DNA from: Sediminimonas sp.
GTDB lineage: Bacteria; Pseudomonadota; Alphaproteobacteria; Rhodobacterales; Rhodobacteraceae
Assembly: GCF_024637375.1 (NCBI RefSeq)
Contig: NZ_JAGXFK010000039.1
Span: forward strand, 1-64,000
Length of the DNA: 64,000 nt
Direction: 5' to 3'
Within the stretch, counting starts at the first letter, position 1. Each line of letters begins with the position of its first letter. The notes under the pieces were generated by a model. It ran no database searches. It saw nothing but the letters and a program-made list of their open reading frames with translations, and was not told the DNA's origin. Positions 27,720-36,693 of the stretch are shown here, piece after piece. The position numbers and the translations under genes are program-made.

Positions 27720-28475
27720 ATGTCGACCATGCCGGTCATCAACCTCAAGGACATCAACGTCACCTTTCGCCGCCGGCTGATCGGCGGCGACGCGGTTCAT
27801 GCCGTGCGTGGCGTATCGCTGTCCATCGGGCCCGGCGAGACCTTGGGGCTGGTGGGCGAAAGCGGATCGGGCAAGACCACGCTGGGGCGGGTCTGTCTTG
27901 GCCTGCTGCGGCCCACGAGCGGGACGATGCGCTTCGACGGCCAGGATTTCGGCCGCCTGCGGCAACGGCGCGGGCAGTTGTCGGTGGTCCTGCAGCACCC
28001 GGAATGGGCGCTGAACCCGCGCCTGCGCTGCGGTGTCTCGGTGGCCGAGCCGCTGAAAATCCTCGGTGCGCCCGCAGCCGCGCGGCGCGAGGCCGTGGCC
28101 CGAATGCTGGACCAGGTGGGGCTGACCCCCGATTTCGCCGAGCGCTACCCCGGCCAGCTTTCCGGCGGACAGCGGCAACGGGTGGCGATCGCCCGCGCGC
28201 TGATCACCGAGCCGCGCTTCATCCTCTTCGACGAGGCGGTGAGCGCGCTCGATGTCTCGGTGCAGGCGCAGGTGCTGAATCTGATCGTCGATCTGCAGGA
28301 AAAGTTGGGCTTCGCGGCGCTCTTTATTTCACACGACATGGCCGCGACACGCTACGTCTGTCACCGCATCGCCGTGATGCTCAAGGGTGAGGTGGTCGAA
28401 AGTGCCCCGGCCGAGACCTTCTACGGCACGCCGGAGCATCCCTACAGCCGTGCGTTGATGGAGGCCGTGGCGTGA
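27720..28475 (+). CDS. peptide-type ABC transporter ATP-binding protein, DppF-like
   Basis: A 251-residue second ATPase. Walker A is GESGSGKTT, the Q-loop is [12 protein letters not shown], the signature is [16 protein letters not shown] and Walker B is [12 protein letters not shown]. It is shorter than DppD and lacks the Cys-rich tail, which is usual for a second subunit when the tail is trimmed. ATG 27720 overlaps the previous stop region by 1 base (TGAGATG context). It completes the five-gene importer. Confidence 0.88.
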   Translation: MSTMPVINLKDINVTFRRRLIGGDAVHAVRGVSLSIGPGETLGLVGESGSGKTTLGRVCLGLLRPTSGTMRFDGQDFGRLRQRRGQLSVVLQHPEWALNPRLRCGVSVAEPLKILGAPAAARREAVARMLDQVGLTPDFAERYPGQLSGGQRQRVAIARALITEPRFILFDEAVSALDVSVQAQVLNLIVDLQEKLGFAALFISHDMAATRYVCHRIAVMLKGEVVESAPAETFYGTPEHPYSRALMEAVA

Positions 28476-29245
28476 TCCGCCTTCTCTTTCCACTGTTGTT
28501 GGCGATCGTCGCCGGGATGGCGACCGCGGAAAGCGATCTTGAGCGGACGTGGCGGCATGCGCAGGTCTGGCTGCCCGGGACTGTCAGCGCCGTCACCCCC
28601 GCCGATATCCCGGCAACGACCGAGGCATCCGCGGTGATCCTTTATGCCCATGGCTGCGACGGACCCGGCCGGATCACCACCGCCTCCGCACGCTTCCTTG
28701 CCGGTGCCGGGTACCTCGTTGTCGCGCCGGACAGCTTCGCCCGCAGCGACAAGCCGCGTAGCTGCGACCCGGCGATTCCTCGCGGCGGGTTGCACCGCGC
28801 GGTGCTGGGCTGGCGGCAGGCAGAGATGCGCCACGCCATGACCCAACTGCGCGACATGCCCGCGACGCGGGTTCTGCCGGTTGCGCTGATGGGCCATTCC
28901 GAGGGCGCGATCACCGTGGCCACGATGACGGCCCCTGACGCCGCCCTGCGCATCATCGAAGGTTGGACGTGCCACGCGGGCTGGCCCGCGTATCGCGGTC
29001 TCAATGCCCCCACAGACCAGCCCGTGCTGTCGCTCGTCGGGGCGCAGGATCCGTGGTTCCGGCTTCCGGTCCTGCACGGCGATTGCGGTGCCTTCATGAC
29101 TGACGGGGGGCCGATGCGCTCGGTCGTCTACGATCCGCCGGGCTATCTTGCCGAAAGACACTGGCTCTCCGCCGACCAAAGGGTGCGGGCCACCATTCTC
29201 GAATTCCTGTCAGACAACCTTCCTGCCGAAGAGGACGCCAAATGA
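28472..29245 (+). CDS. secreted alpha/beta hydrolase, dienelactone-hydrolase-like
   Basis: A 257-residue protein with a signal peptide ([19 protein letters not shown]). The nucleophile elbow is GHSEG within LPVALMGHSEGAITVATM. YAHGCDGPGRITTASARFLAGAGYLVVAPDSFARS is the oxyanion and strand region, VGAQDPWF could hold the acid, and the His may be in ERHWLSADQ. It is exported to the periplasm. The 4-base overlaps on both sides place it inside the transporter operon, so it may process the imported compound outside the membrane. The substrate is unknown. Confidence 0.75.
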   Translation: MIRLLFPLLLAIVAGMATAESDLERTWRHAQVWLPGTVSAVTPADIPATTEASAVILYAHGCDGPGRITTASARFLAGAGYLVVAPDSFARSDKPRSCDPAIPRGGLHRAVLGWRQAEMRHAMTQLRDMPATRVLPVALMGHSEGAITVATMTAPDAALRIIEGWTCHAGWPAYRGLNAPTDQPVLSLVGAQDPWFRLPVLHGDCGAFMTDGGPMRSVVYDPPGYLAERHWLSADQRVRATILEFLSDNLPAEEDAK

Positions 29246-30528
29246 CCGATGACAAGACAAGAACCGCCCTGCTGGAAGCCGTCGATGCCGGGTTCGAGGC
29301 GCAGGTCGCGCTGACCGAGGAGCTGACACGCCTTCCCTCGCTGCGCGGGCAGGAGGCCCCGGCGCAGGATTTCATGGCCCGCCAGATGCAGGACCGCGGC
29401 CTGGACGTGGATCGTTTCCGCATCGATCTCGACCGCATCCGCCACCTGCCGGGGTTCTCGCCGGTGCATGTGAACTACGACAACGCCTGGAACGTCGTCG
29501 GCACCCGCCGGGCGGAGGCGCCCACCGGCAAATCGCTGATCCTCAACGGCCATATCGACGTGGTCCCCGAGGGACCGCTGGAGATGTGGACCAGCCCGCC
29601 CTTTGAACCCCGGCGCGAGGGCGACTGGCTTTACGGGCGCGGCGCGGGCGACATGAAGGCCGGTCTGGTCGCCTGCCTTGCCGCGCTGGATGCCATCGAC
29701 TGGGCCGGTTTCGAACCGGCGGCGGACATCTGCGTGCAGAGCGTGATAGAAGAGGAATGCACTGGCAACGGCGCGCTTTCCTGTCTCGAACGCGGCTATC
29801 GCGCGGACGCGGTGCTGATCCCCGAGCCGTTGCACGAATGCCTGATCCGGGCGCAGATCGGCGTGATCTGGTTCCGGGTCAGGGTGCAGGGCATCCCCGT
29901 TCACGTGGCCGATGCCGGCGAGGGCGCCAACGCGATCATGGCCGCCTACGAGATCACGAAGGCGCTGCAGGGGCTCGAGGCCGAGTGGAACGCCCGCAAG
30001 ACCGACGATCCCGACTACCGGGACGTGGACCACCCCATCAACCTGAACGTGGGCAAGATCGCGGGCGGGGACTGGGCGTCTTCGGTCCCGTCCTGGTGCG
30101 AATTCGACGTGCGGGTATCGATCTATCCGGGGCAGGAGATCGCCGCGGCCAAGGCCGAAATCGAAGAGACGATCACCCGCGCCGCCCGCGACATCCCCTT
30201 CCTGCGCAACAATCCACCCGAGGTCATCTACAACGGCTTCGAGGCGGAGGGATACCGGCTGGAGAACGCCGAGGCGCCAGTGGCGGCGCTTACGGGCGCG
30301 CATGAGGCAGTCTTTGGCGGCAAGCTGGACGAGGTCGCCTCCACCGCCACCACCGACGCGCGCTTCTTCGGCCTCTACGGCAAGATGCCGGCCCTTGTGT
30401 ACGGACCGAAGGCCGACCGGATCCATGGCTTCGACGAACGTGTGGACCTCGTCTCCTTGCGCAAGGTGACCCAATCGATGGTGCTCTTCATCGCGGACTG
30501 GTGTGGACTGCGAGCCAAGAGCCCGTAG
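29242..30528 (+). CDS. M20-family metallopeptidase/deacylase (ArgE/DapE-like)
   Basis: A 428-residue cytoplasmic zinc hydrolase. LILNGHIDVVPEG carries the first metal His and Asp, RGAGDMKAG the bridging Asp, and VIEEECTGNGA the general-base and metal Glu pair. A dimerisation domain sits in the middle (IPVHVADAGEGANAIMAAYEI). It is the last gene of the importer operon and is coupled by a 4-base overlap. It could release amino acids from the imported amide or N-acyl compound, alongside the amidase. The specific substrate is not evident. Confidence 0.85.
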   Translation: MTDDKTRTALLEAVDAGFEAQVALTEELTRLPSLRGQEAPAQDFMARQMQDRGLDVDRFRIDLDRIRHLPGFSPVHVNYDNAWNVVGTRRAEAPTGKSLILNGHIDVVPEGPLEMWTSPPFEPRREGDWLYGRGAGDMKAGLVACLAALDAIDWAGFEPAADICVQSVIEEECTGNGALSCLERGYRADAVLIPEPLHECLIRAQIGVIWFRVRVQGIPVHVADAGEGANAIMAAYEITKALQGLEAEWNARKTDDPDYRDVDHPINLNVGKIAGGDWASSVPSWCEFDVRVSIYPGQEIAAAKAEIEETITRAARDIPFLRNNPPEVIYNGFEAEGYRLENAEAPVAALTGAHEAVFGGKLDEVASTATTDARFFGLYGKMPALVYGPKADRIHGFDERVDLVSLRKVTQSMVLFIADWCGLRAKSP

Positions 30529-30599
30529 CGCATGGGGGGCGATGACCTGGCTAAAAATTCTCCGACAGGCAGAGTCCAACGTCAGATCCTGTGGGACAG

Positions 30600-30884
30600 A
30601 TTTGATGCTTTCGTAACGGAGTGTGTGCTGGCCACCCGCGAGATCAAGATCAGCATGGACGGAAAGGGCGCCTGGCGGGACAACGTCTCCTCGAGCGTCT
30701 GTGGCGGACCATCAAATACGAGGAAGTCTACCTGCGGGCCTATGCCAGCGTGTCCGAAGCCCGCGACGGGATCGGCCGCTATCTCGGCTTCTACAACAGC
30801 CGCCGGCCGCATTCATCGCTTGACGGCCGGACGCCCGATCAGGCTTACTTCAACCAGCCGATGCCCGAAGCAGTGGCGGCGTAA
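30600..30884 (+). pseudogene. IS3-family transposase, C-terminal fragment with frameshift
   Basis: The first frame reads LATREIKISMDGKGAWRDNV. It then shifts by one base near 30690 into LERLWRTIKYEEVYLRAYAS and YNSRRPHSSLDGRTPDQAYF, which ends at 30884. The join lacks one T compared with the expected GTCTTCCTCGAG. Only the last third of the catalytic domain, with the terminal Glu region, is present, so it is inactive. It marks the boundary between the peptide-uptake module and the IclR-molybdenum hydroxylase module. Confidence 0.8.
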
Positions 30885-30916
30885 CCGAGGCGGGAAGCCA
30901 CTTAGAAAACGCACGG

Positions 30917-31627
30917 ATGGGCGCATTTCATCAGGCGAGCGGACCGCTCAGCCTGTCCGAAATCGCCACTCGGGCCGGCATCGACCGATCTGCGGCGCAG
31001 CGACTGATCCACACCCTGCTCATGCTCGACTATATCCGCCGCAGCGCGGATGATCGCGGCTATCTGCCCGGTATCCGAATTCTGGATCACACATGGGATC
31101 TACTGCGTCTGGATCCGGTTGTGCAGAAGGCGACGCCGGTCCTGCTCGAACTGCGCAAGACTGTCCGCGAACGTGTTGATTTCAGTCTCTATGACGAGAC
31201 GCGTATGATCTACGCACTCCGAATGCAGAGCAAGCGCGAAACCTTTTATGCCAGCCTCGTTGGCCACAGTGTTCCGGCCTATTGTACAGCGGGGGGGCGC
31301 GCGGCTCTGTCAGCCCTGCCCGAAGCTGAAGCGCGGGACATTGTGACACGCACCGCGCTTCACAAATACACCGCAAAGACCGAAACGGACCCCGACACGA
31401 TCATGACATTGGTCGGGAAGGCCCGTAGCGACGGCTATGCGGTTGTCGTCGACGAATTGGTGCAAGGCGAGGTTGCCATTGGTGTTGCGGTTTCCCGCGA
31501 CGAAGGTATCCCGCTTGGGGCGATCCATGTCGCGGGTTCATTGTCGGAATGGACGCCGGAGAGCTTTGTGCGTAAGGTATCTCCCCTCGTGACCGAGGCC
31601 GCAGGTGCCATCGTGGGAAGCCTTTGA
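30917..31627 (+). CDS. IclR-family transcriptional regulator, N-terminus trimmed
   Basis: A 236-residue protein. The winged HTH begins almost at once (FHQASGPLSLSEIATRAGIDRSAAQRLIHTLL), and the ligand-binding domain follows (FSLYDETRMIYALRM, PAYCTAGGRAALSALP, GYAVVVDELVQGEVAIGVAV). Family members normally have 15-25 more residues before this HTH. The IS3 fragment ending 32 bases upstream probably removed them together with the native promoter. The HTH itself looks whole, so it may still bind DNA. It most likely regulated the molybdenum hydroxylase genes downstream. Confidence 0.8.
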   Translation: MGAFHQASGPLSLSEIATRAGIDRSAAQRLIHTLLMLDYIRRSADDRGYLPGIRILDHTWDLLRLDPVVQKATPVLLELRKTVRERVDFSLYDETRMIYALRMQSKRETFYASLVGHSVPAYCTAGGRAALSALPEAEARDIVTRTALHKYTAKTETDPDTIMTLVGKARSDGYAVVVDELVQGEVAIGVAVSRDEGIPLGAIHVAGSLSEWTPESFVRKVSPLVTEAAGAIVGSL

Positions 31628-31729
31628 TTCCGGATATCGTCACCTGCGTGCCAATGAGCGTTCAAACTCGAGGATGGTACAGAGATACAGCTAAAGGCCA
31701 CTGACTCCTTGAGCTACGTGACTGGTGCG

Positions 31730-31933
31730 ATGCAAGAGGATCCCGAGATTACCTTTGCCGTTACGTCCGAAGTTGCCGCCCAGGTTGGTTCGGGAATCGT
31801 CTTCGATACAGGCATCGAAAACACCAACTTGGAAAACGCGATCACGGATACATTGTTCGAGCTTGGCGGATGGATTTCAGGGTGGCAGGTAACAGTCACA
31901 AAGGCATCTGCGCGCGCCGTCCGGGATATTTAG
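31730..31933 (+). CDS. small ORF of unknown function between iclR and the hydroxylase genes
   Basis: A 67-residue frame with balanced, protein-like composition (QEDPEITFAVTSEVAAQV, ENTNLENAITDTLFELGGWI) and no match I recognise. No clear ribosome-binding site is visible; a TTG at 31709 is an alternative start. It could be a fragment of a longer lost gene. The rest of 31628-32054 shows nothing I can name apart from a CCGGAGGATTG segment near 31975. Confidence 0.3.
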   Translation: MQEDPEITFAVTSEVAAQVGSGIVFDTGIENTNLENAITDTLFELGGWISGWQVTVTKASARAVRDI

Positions 31934-32054
31934 GAAATATTTCCCCCAAGCCGCCCCACTTGTGCCAGCCCGGAGGATTGATCAGGGTATGTGGGATAAC
32001 CGAAATGACCGTATGGGCCGAGCGCACACTCCGGCCCGGATCAGGAAAGAGCCC

Positions 32055-32921
32055 ATGAGATACCACACACCCGACAACTTTGACGAGGCCTCCGCGCTGG
32101 CCGCGCAGGCCAGCGGCACGACGCGCTTTCTCGCTGGCGGCACCGACGTGCTCGTGCAGCTTCGCTCCGACATCGTGACCCCCGACGACCTCATCGACAT
32201 CAAGCATATCCCCGGTGTGCGCGAGATCACGAACGAGGATCACGGTGGCTGGCGGATCGGCGTGGCAGTCTCCGGCGCGGAGATGACCGAACATCCCCGC
32301 CTCGAACTGGACTGGCCGGGCGTGGTCGAGGCCATGGATCTCATCGGCTCCACGCAGGTGCAGGGACGCGCCACGCTTGTCGGCAACCTCTGCAACGGCT
32401 CGCCCGCCGCCGACGCAGTGCCCGCGCTGGCCGCCGCCGGCGCGCATGTCACCGTCGTCGGCCCCAACGGCAGCCGCGAGATCGCGGTCGAGGATGTGCC
32501 CACCGGCCCCGGCAAGACCTGCCTGGAAAAGGGCGAAGTCATCAGCGCCCTGCACCTGCCCCGGCGCGGACATGCCGCCGGGGACGCCTACCTGCGCTTC
32601 ATCCCCCGCACCGAAATGGACATCGCTGTGGTCGGCGCGGCGATCAACCTGCGCCTCGACGGCGACACGATCACCGAGGCGCGCGTCGCCCTTGGCGCCG
32701 TTGCCCCGACAGTGCGCCTCGTGCCCAAGGCGGGCGCGGCGCTGATCGGCTCCACGCTGGATGAGGCGGCACTGGACAAACTCGCCCGGGCGGCCCGCGC
32801 CGCCTGCAACCCCATCGACGACAGGCGTGGTACCATCAAGTTCCGCACCAAGGTGGCCGGCGTGCTGGCCCAGCGCGCCGCCAAGATCGCCTATGCCCGC
32901 GCCAAGGGAGACCGGAAATGA
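32055..32921 (+). CDS. molybdenum hydroxylase FAD-binding subunit (CoxM-like)
   Basis: A 288-residue flavoprotein subunit of the xanthine dehydrogenase/CO dehydrogenase family. FLAGGTDVLVQLRSD is the FAD-binding loop, and QVQGRATLVGNLCNGSPAADAVPAL is the second FAD segment. The C-terminal CO_deh_flav_C domain runs AYLRFIPRTEMDIAVVGAAI onward. It accepts electrons from the iron-sulfur subunit. ATG 32055 follows AGGAAAGAG. The stop overlaps the next start (ATGA), so the three subunits are coupled. Confidence 0.9.
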   Translation: MRYHTPDNFDEASALAAQASGTTRFLAGGTDVLVQLRSDIVTPDDLIDIKHIPGVREITNEDHGGWRIGVAVSGAEMTEHPRLELDWPGVVEAMDLIGSTQVQGRATLVGNLCNGSPAADAVPALAAAGAHVTVVGPNGSREIAVEDVPTGPGKTCLEKGEVISALHLPRRGHAAGDAYLRFIPRTEMDIAVVGAAINLRLDGDTITEARVALGAVAPTVRLVPKAGAALIGSTLDEAALDKLARAARAACNPIDDRRGTIKFRTKVAGVLAQRAAKIAYARAKGDRK

Positions 32922-33397
32922 GCATGATCCACGTCAACACCAAAGTGAACGGCGACGAGGCCGAATTCCTCTGCGACCCGCGCGAGACGCTTCTCGATGT
33001 GCTGCGCGACCAACTCAACCTCACCGGCTCCAAGGAAGGCTGCGGAACAGGCGACTGCGGCGCCTGTTCAGTCACGCTCGACGGGCGGCTCGTCTGCTCC
33101 TGCCTCGTGCTCGCCGTAGAGGCCGAGGGCCATGAGATCGGCACCGTCGAGGGCATCGCCGAAGGCGAAACCCTGCATCCGCTGCAACAGAAATTCATCG
33201 AATACGCCGCGCTGCAATGCGGGATCTGCACGCCGGGCATCCTCGTCGCGGCCAAATCCCTGCTGGAGAAAAATCCCGACCCCACCGAATCCGAGGTGCG
33301 CTACTGGCTGGCGGGTAATCTCTGCCGCTGCACGGGATACGACAAGATCATTCGCGCCGTGATGGACACGGCCAAAGACATGCGGGAGGCGTCATAA
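32918..33397 (+). CDS. molybdenum hydroxylase 2Fe-2S subunit (CoxS-like)
   Basis: A 159-residue protein with two [2Fe-2S] domains. The plant-type cluster ligands are in GCGTGDCGACSVTLDGRLVC. The all-helical domain has LQCGICTPGILV and CRCTGYDKII. It relays electrons from the molybdenum centre to FAD. There is no Tat signal, so the enzyme is cytoplasmic. It overlaps both neighbours by 1-4 bases. Confidence 0.93.
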   Translation: MSMIHVNTKVNGDEAEFLCDPRETLLDVLRDQLNLTGSKEGCGTGDCGACSVTLDGRLVCSCLVLAVEAEGHEIGTVEGIAEGETLHPLQQKFIEYAALQCGICTPGILVAAKSLLEKNPDPTESEVRYWLAGNLCRCTGYDKIIRAVMDTAKDMREAS

Positions 33398-35664
33398 TGG
33401 CACTGGACGATCAAAAAGGCGGCTTCAAGTTTATCGGCACCCGCCCCAATCGGCCCGACGGCCTGGACAAGGTGACTGGACGCGCGCGGTTTGGCGCGGA
33501 CGCGCATGCCTCGGGCATGCTGCATGCTGCAATCCTGCGCAGCCCGCACGCCCATGCCCGCATCAAGAAGATAGATACATCGAGGGCAGAGGCGGCAAAG
33601 GGCGTGAAGGCCATCGTAACCCGCGCCGACTTCACGCAATCGCTACAGCCCGCCCCCGGCATGAAGGGCGAGAATTGGAACATCCTCGAGAATGTCATGG
33701 CCGGCGACACCGCCCTCTATGACGGGCACGCCGTCGCTGCGGTCGCCGCCACATCCGCGCTGGCAGCAAAGGACGCACTCAAGCTTATCGAGGTGGAGTA
33801 TGAGCCCCTCCCCCATGTGACGGACGTTGACAAGGCCATGCAAGCGGATGCCCCGGTCATCCGCGAAGGCGTCGCCGCCGGAACCGTGCCCAAGGGACTT
33901 CATCCTAACGTGGCGGGCTATCACGAAAGTGGCCACGGCGACGTGGAGGCCGGCTTTGCCGAGGCCGATCTGGTGGTCGAGGATCATTTCGTCACCGAGG
34001 CGACCCATCAGGGTTATATCGAACCCCATGCCTGCCTTGCCCAACTCGGCGCAGACGGCAAAGGAGAGCTGTGGTGCTGCACGCAGGGCCATTGGAACGT
34101 GCAGAAGGTTTGTGCCGCCTTGCTTGATCTGGAAACCAGCCAGCTTCGCGTCACCGCCTCCGAGATCGGCGGCGGCTTTGGCGGCAAGACGGCAGTTTTC
34201 ATCGAACCCGTCGCCCTCGCCCTGTCGCGCAAGGCCAACCGCCCGGTGAAATTGGTGATGAGCCGCGCAGAGGTGTTTCGCGCCACCGGCCCGACCTCTT
34301 CGACCTCGATGGACGTGAAGATCGGGATGAAGAAGGACGGCACCATCACTGCTGCGCAGGGCGTGTTCCGCCTTCAGGGCGGCGCCTTTCCCGGCGCGCC
34401 CGCCGACATGACCGCCATGTGCGCCTTTGCGCCCTATGCGCTCAAGAACGTGCATCAGATCGGCTATGATGTGATGACCAACCGGCCCAAGCAGGCCGCC
34501 TATCGCGCGCCCGGCTCTCCGATGGCGGCCTTCGGGGTGGAATCGGTGATCGACGAGCTGTGCAACCAGCTTGGCCTCGATCCCCTCGACACGCGGCTCA
34601 AGAATGCCTCGCACGAAGGCACGAAGGCCAGCTACGGCCCGAAATTCCAGCGCATCGGCCTTGTCGAAACGCTGGAGGCCGCAAAGGCCCATCCACATTA
34701 CACCGCCCCCCTGAAACCGGGGCAGGGCCGCGGCATCTCCTGCGGCTTCTGGTTCAACCACGGCGGCGAAACCGCCGTCTCGCTGGCTCTATCAGAGGAT
34801 GGTACCGTGCAGCTTGCCGTGGGCACCCCCGACATCGGCGGTTCGCGCGCCTCGATGGCGCTCATGGCGGCCGAGGTGCTGGGCGTGCCCTACGACAATA
34901 TCCGGGTGATCATCGCCGACACCGCCTCGCTGGGCTATAACGAGATCTCGCACGGCAGCCGCGTGACCTATGCCTCGGGGCTGGCGACGATCAAGGCCGC
35001 CGAGGACGCGGTGAAAAAGCTCTGCGCACGCGCGGCGGCCAAATGGGGCATCCCTGAGGACGCGGTGAAATGGGAAGACGGCTGCGCCGTGCCGTCGGGG
35101 CCCAACGCTGGCGAATTCCCCCCCATGCCGATTGCCGAGATCACGCGCAAGATGGGCGCCACCGGCGGGCCGATTTGCGGCCACTTCGAGGCCACCCCCG
35201 AAGGCGCGGGCGTCAGCTTCGCCACCCATATCGTCGATTCCGAGGTGGACCCCGAGACTGGCAAGACCTCCGTGGTGCGCTATACCGTGGTGCAGGACGC
35301 CGGCAAGGCGATCCACCCCACCTATGTGGAGGGGCAGTTTCAGGGCGGCGCGGCACAGGGCATCGGCTGGGCCCTGAATGAGGAATACATCTACGGAGAG
35401 GACGGGCGCCTTCAGAATCCGCTCTTTCTCGATTACCGCATTCCCGTGGCGTCCGACCTGCCGATGATCGACACCGTGATCGTAGAAGTTCCCAACCCTG
35501 GCCACCCCTACGGCGTCCGCGGCGTTGGGGAGACCTCGATCTGCCCGCCGCTGGCGGCCATCGCCAACGCGGTCTCGGCGGCGGCGGGCGTGCGCATGCG
35601 GCAACTGCCCATGTCGCCCCCGCGAATCCTCGAGGCGCTGGAAAAGCAGGCGGGCGATGGTTGA
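33397..35664 (+). CDS. molybdenum hydroxylase large (Moco-binding) subunit
   Basis: A 755-residue subunit carrying the molybdopterin-cytosine dinucleotide cofactor. GGGFGGKTAVFIEP is the first pterin-binding loop. AYRAPGSPMAAFGVESVID resembles the arginine-loop region of aldehyde/xanthine-type enzymes. The active-site Glu is in RGVGETSICPPLAAIANAV near the C-terminus. The CO dehydrogenase form I signature AYxCSFR is absent, so CO oxidation is unlikely. An aromatic N-heterocycle, aldehyde or hydroxybenzoyl-CoA-like substrate is more plausible. The MoaD-like gene overlaps its end. Confidence 0.9.
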   Translation: MALDDQKGGFKFIGTRPNRPDGLDKVTGRARFGADAHASGMLHAAILRSPHAHARIKKIDTSRAEAAKGVKAIVTRADFTQSLQPAPGMKGENWNILENVMAGDTALYDGHAVAAVAATSALAAKDALKLIEVEYEPLPHVTDVDKAMQADAPVIREGVAAGTVPKGLHPNVAGYHESGHGDVEAGFAEADLVVEDHFVTEATHQGYIEPHACLAQLGADGKGELWCCTQGHWNVQKVCAALLDLETSQLRVTASEIGGGFGGKTAVFIEPVALALSRKANRPVKLVMSRAEVFRATGPTSSTSMDVKIGMKKDGTITAAQGVFRLQGGAFPGAPADMTAMCAFAPYALKNVHQIGYDVMTNRPKQAAYRAPGSPMAAFGVESVIDELCNQLGLDPLDTRLKNASHEGTKASYGPKFQRIGLVETLEAAKAHPHYTAPLKPGQGRGISCGFWFNHGGETAVSLALSEDGTVQLAVGTPDIGGSRASMALMAAEVLGVPYDNIRVIIADTASLGYNEISHGSRVTYASGLATIKAAEDAVKKLCARAAAKWGIPEDAVKWEDGCAVPSGPNAGEFPPMPIAEITRKMGATGGPICGHFEATPEGAGVSFATHIVDSEVDPETGKTSVVRYTVVQDAGKAIHPTYVEGQFQGGAAQGIGWALNEEYIYGEDGRLQNPLFLDYRIPVASDLPMIDTVIVEVPNPGHPYGVRGVGETSICPPLAAIANAVSAAAGVRMRQLPMSPPRILEALEKQAGDG

Positions 35665-35902
35665 GGTCAACCTCTGGTCCGGGCTTCGCCCTCTGGCGAA
35701 TGGCGAGGAGATGGTAGAGGTGGAGGCAGACACCGTCGGCGGCCTCCTCGACGCGCTGGTAGAGCAGCACCCCGGCCTGCAAGAGGCGATCGACGCGGGC
35801 GTGTCGGTCGCCGTCGATGGCCGCATCATCGCCAGCGCCCTCGATGAGCCGATCAGGCCCGACAGCGAGGTGTTCCTGATGCAACGCCTCAAGGGCGGCT
35901 GA
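35657..35902 (+). CDS. MoaD/ThiS-family sulfur-carrier-like protein
   Basis: An 81-residue beta-grasp protein ending in Gly-Gly (VFLMQRLKGG), the tail that is thiocarboxylated in MoaD, ThiS and relatives. VEVEADTVGGLLDALVEQHPGL is the usual helix region, and VAVDGRIIASALDEPIRPDSEV the strand pair. It overlaps the large-subunit stop by 8 bases and so is made with the hydroxylase. It could supply sulfur for molybdopterin or for the sulfido ligand, or carry sulfur to another product. A dedicated partner (MoaE or ThiF-like) is not in the window. Confidence 0.75.
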   Translation: MVEVNLWSGLRPLANGEEMVEVEADTVGGLLDALVEQHPGLQEAIDAGVSVAVDGRIIASALDEPIRPDSEVFLMQRLKGG

Positions 35903-36005
35903 GGCGGCACGGGGCGGCCGTCCGCCGCGCTCTGCACGACTGTCCGAGACGCCGGACGGAGCATGGGTAATCGGGCGGCCCTGCACAGAAGGTCAAGCTC
36001 AGCAC

Positions 36006-36167
36006 ATGACGATGTTGGTGGTAACCCACGAAATCCAGTTCGCGCGTGAAGTGGCGAGCAACGTCTTCTTTCTCGACAACGGACTCATCGCCGAACAGGG
36101 CACGGCCGAGGAGGTGCTGACAAGGCCGCAGAACGCGCGAACCAAGGACTTTGTTCGTCGCGTCACC
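36006..36167 (+). pseudogene. amino-acid ABC transporter ATPase, C-terminal fragment
   Basis: Reading from ATG 36006, TMLVVTHEIQFAREVASNVFFLDNG and AEEVLTRPQNARTKDFVRRV match the last 50 residues of GlnQ/HisP-type ATPases (H-loop His in VVTHE). Walker A, the signature and Walker B are missing. The frame runs straight into IS256-type transposase sequence, forming a chimera. Confidence 0.75.
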
Positions 36168-36480
36168 GACGGCCAGAAGGTCTTGCTATCCATACGAAAC
36201 ATGGGCGGTGAGAGCACGGCCGCGTGGTCCAGCTTTCTCGGCGATCTCAATGCCCGCGGTCTGGGCCGCCCCGAGTTCGTGATCGTGGACGGGGCCCCCG
36301 GGCTTGAGGCGGCCCTTGCCCAGCTCTGGGGCGAGGACCTGCCGATCCAGCGTTGCACGGTTCATAAGCATCGCAACCTGCTGGCGCACGCCCCGAAGCA
36401 TCTTCACGAGGAGATCGGCGCCGACTATCGCGACATGATCTACGCCGAGACGGCACGGGAGGTGATGAAGCGGCGCCAAG
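36168..36480 (+). pseudogene. IS256-family transposase, central fragment
   Basis: The frame contains KVLLSIRNMGGESTAAW, PEFVIVDGAPGLEAALA and QRCTVHKHRNLLAHAPKHL, the DDE core of mutator-type transposases, including the second Asp (IVDGAPG) and the C/H region. Both ends are missing and it is fused to the ABC fragment upstream. From about 36480 to 36693 I see no further gene or element. Confidence 0.8.
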
Positions 36481-36693
36481 GCCCCACGGTTCACCTGCAA
36501 CGTGGCGCGGGCGGCATCCAGTTCCGGGCGTCGCGCCAGGTGATCCTGCTTGTGCAGTGCTCGTGCCGCGTCATAAGCGGGGCACCACCATCCAGAATGC
36601 GGGCGCTGTGCAGATCACGACAGAAATGGGCGGCGCCCGCCACTTGAAGATACAGTTGCTAGGCAGGAGGGGGCAACCAGCGCGCGGTGGGAA

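Noticed and set aside
33397..35664. Annotation of the large subunit as carbon monoxide dehydrogenase CoxL
   Set aside because: The form I AYxCSFR loop is not present. The region reads AYRAPGSP, so only the wider xanthine dehydrogenase-type family is supported.
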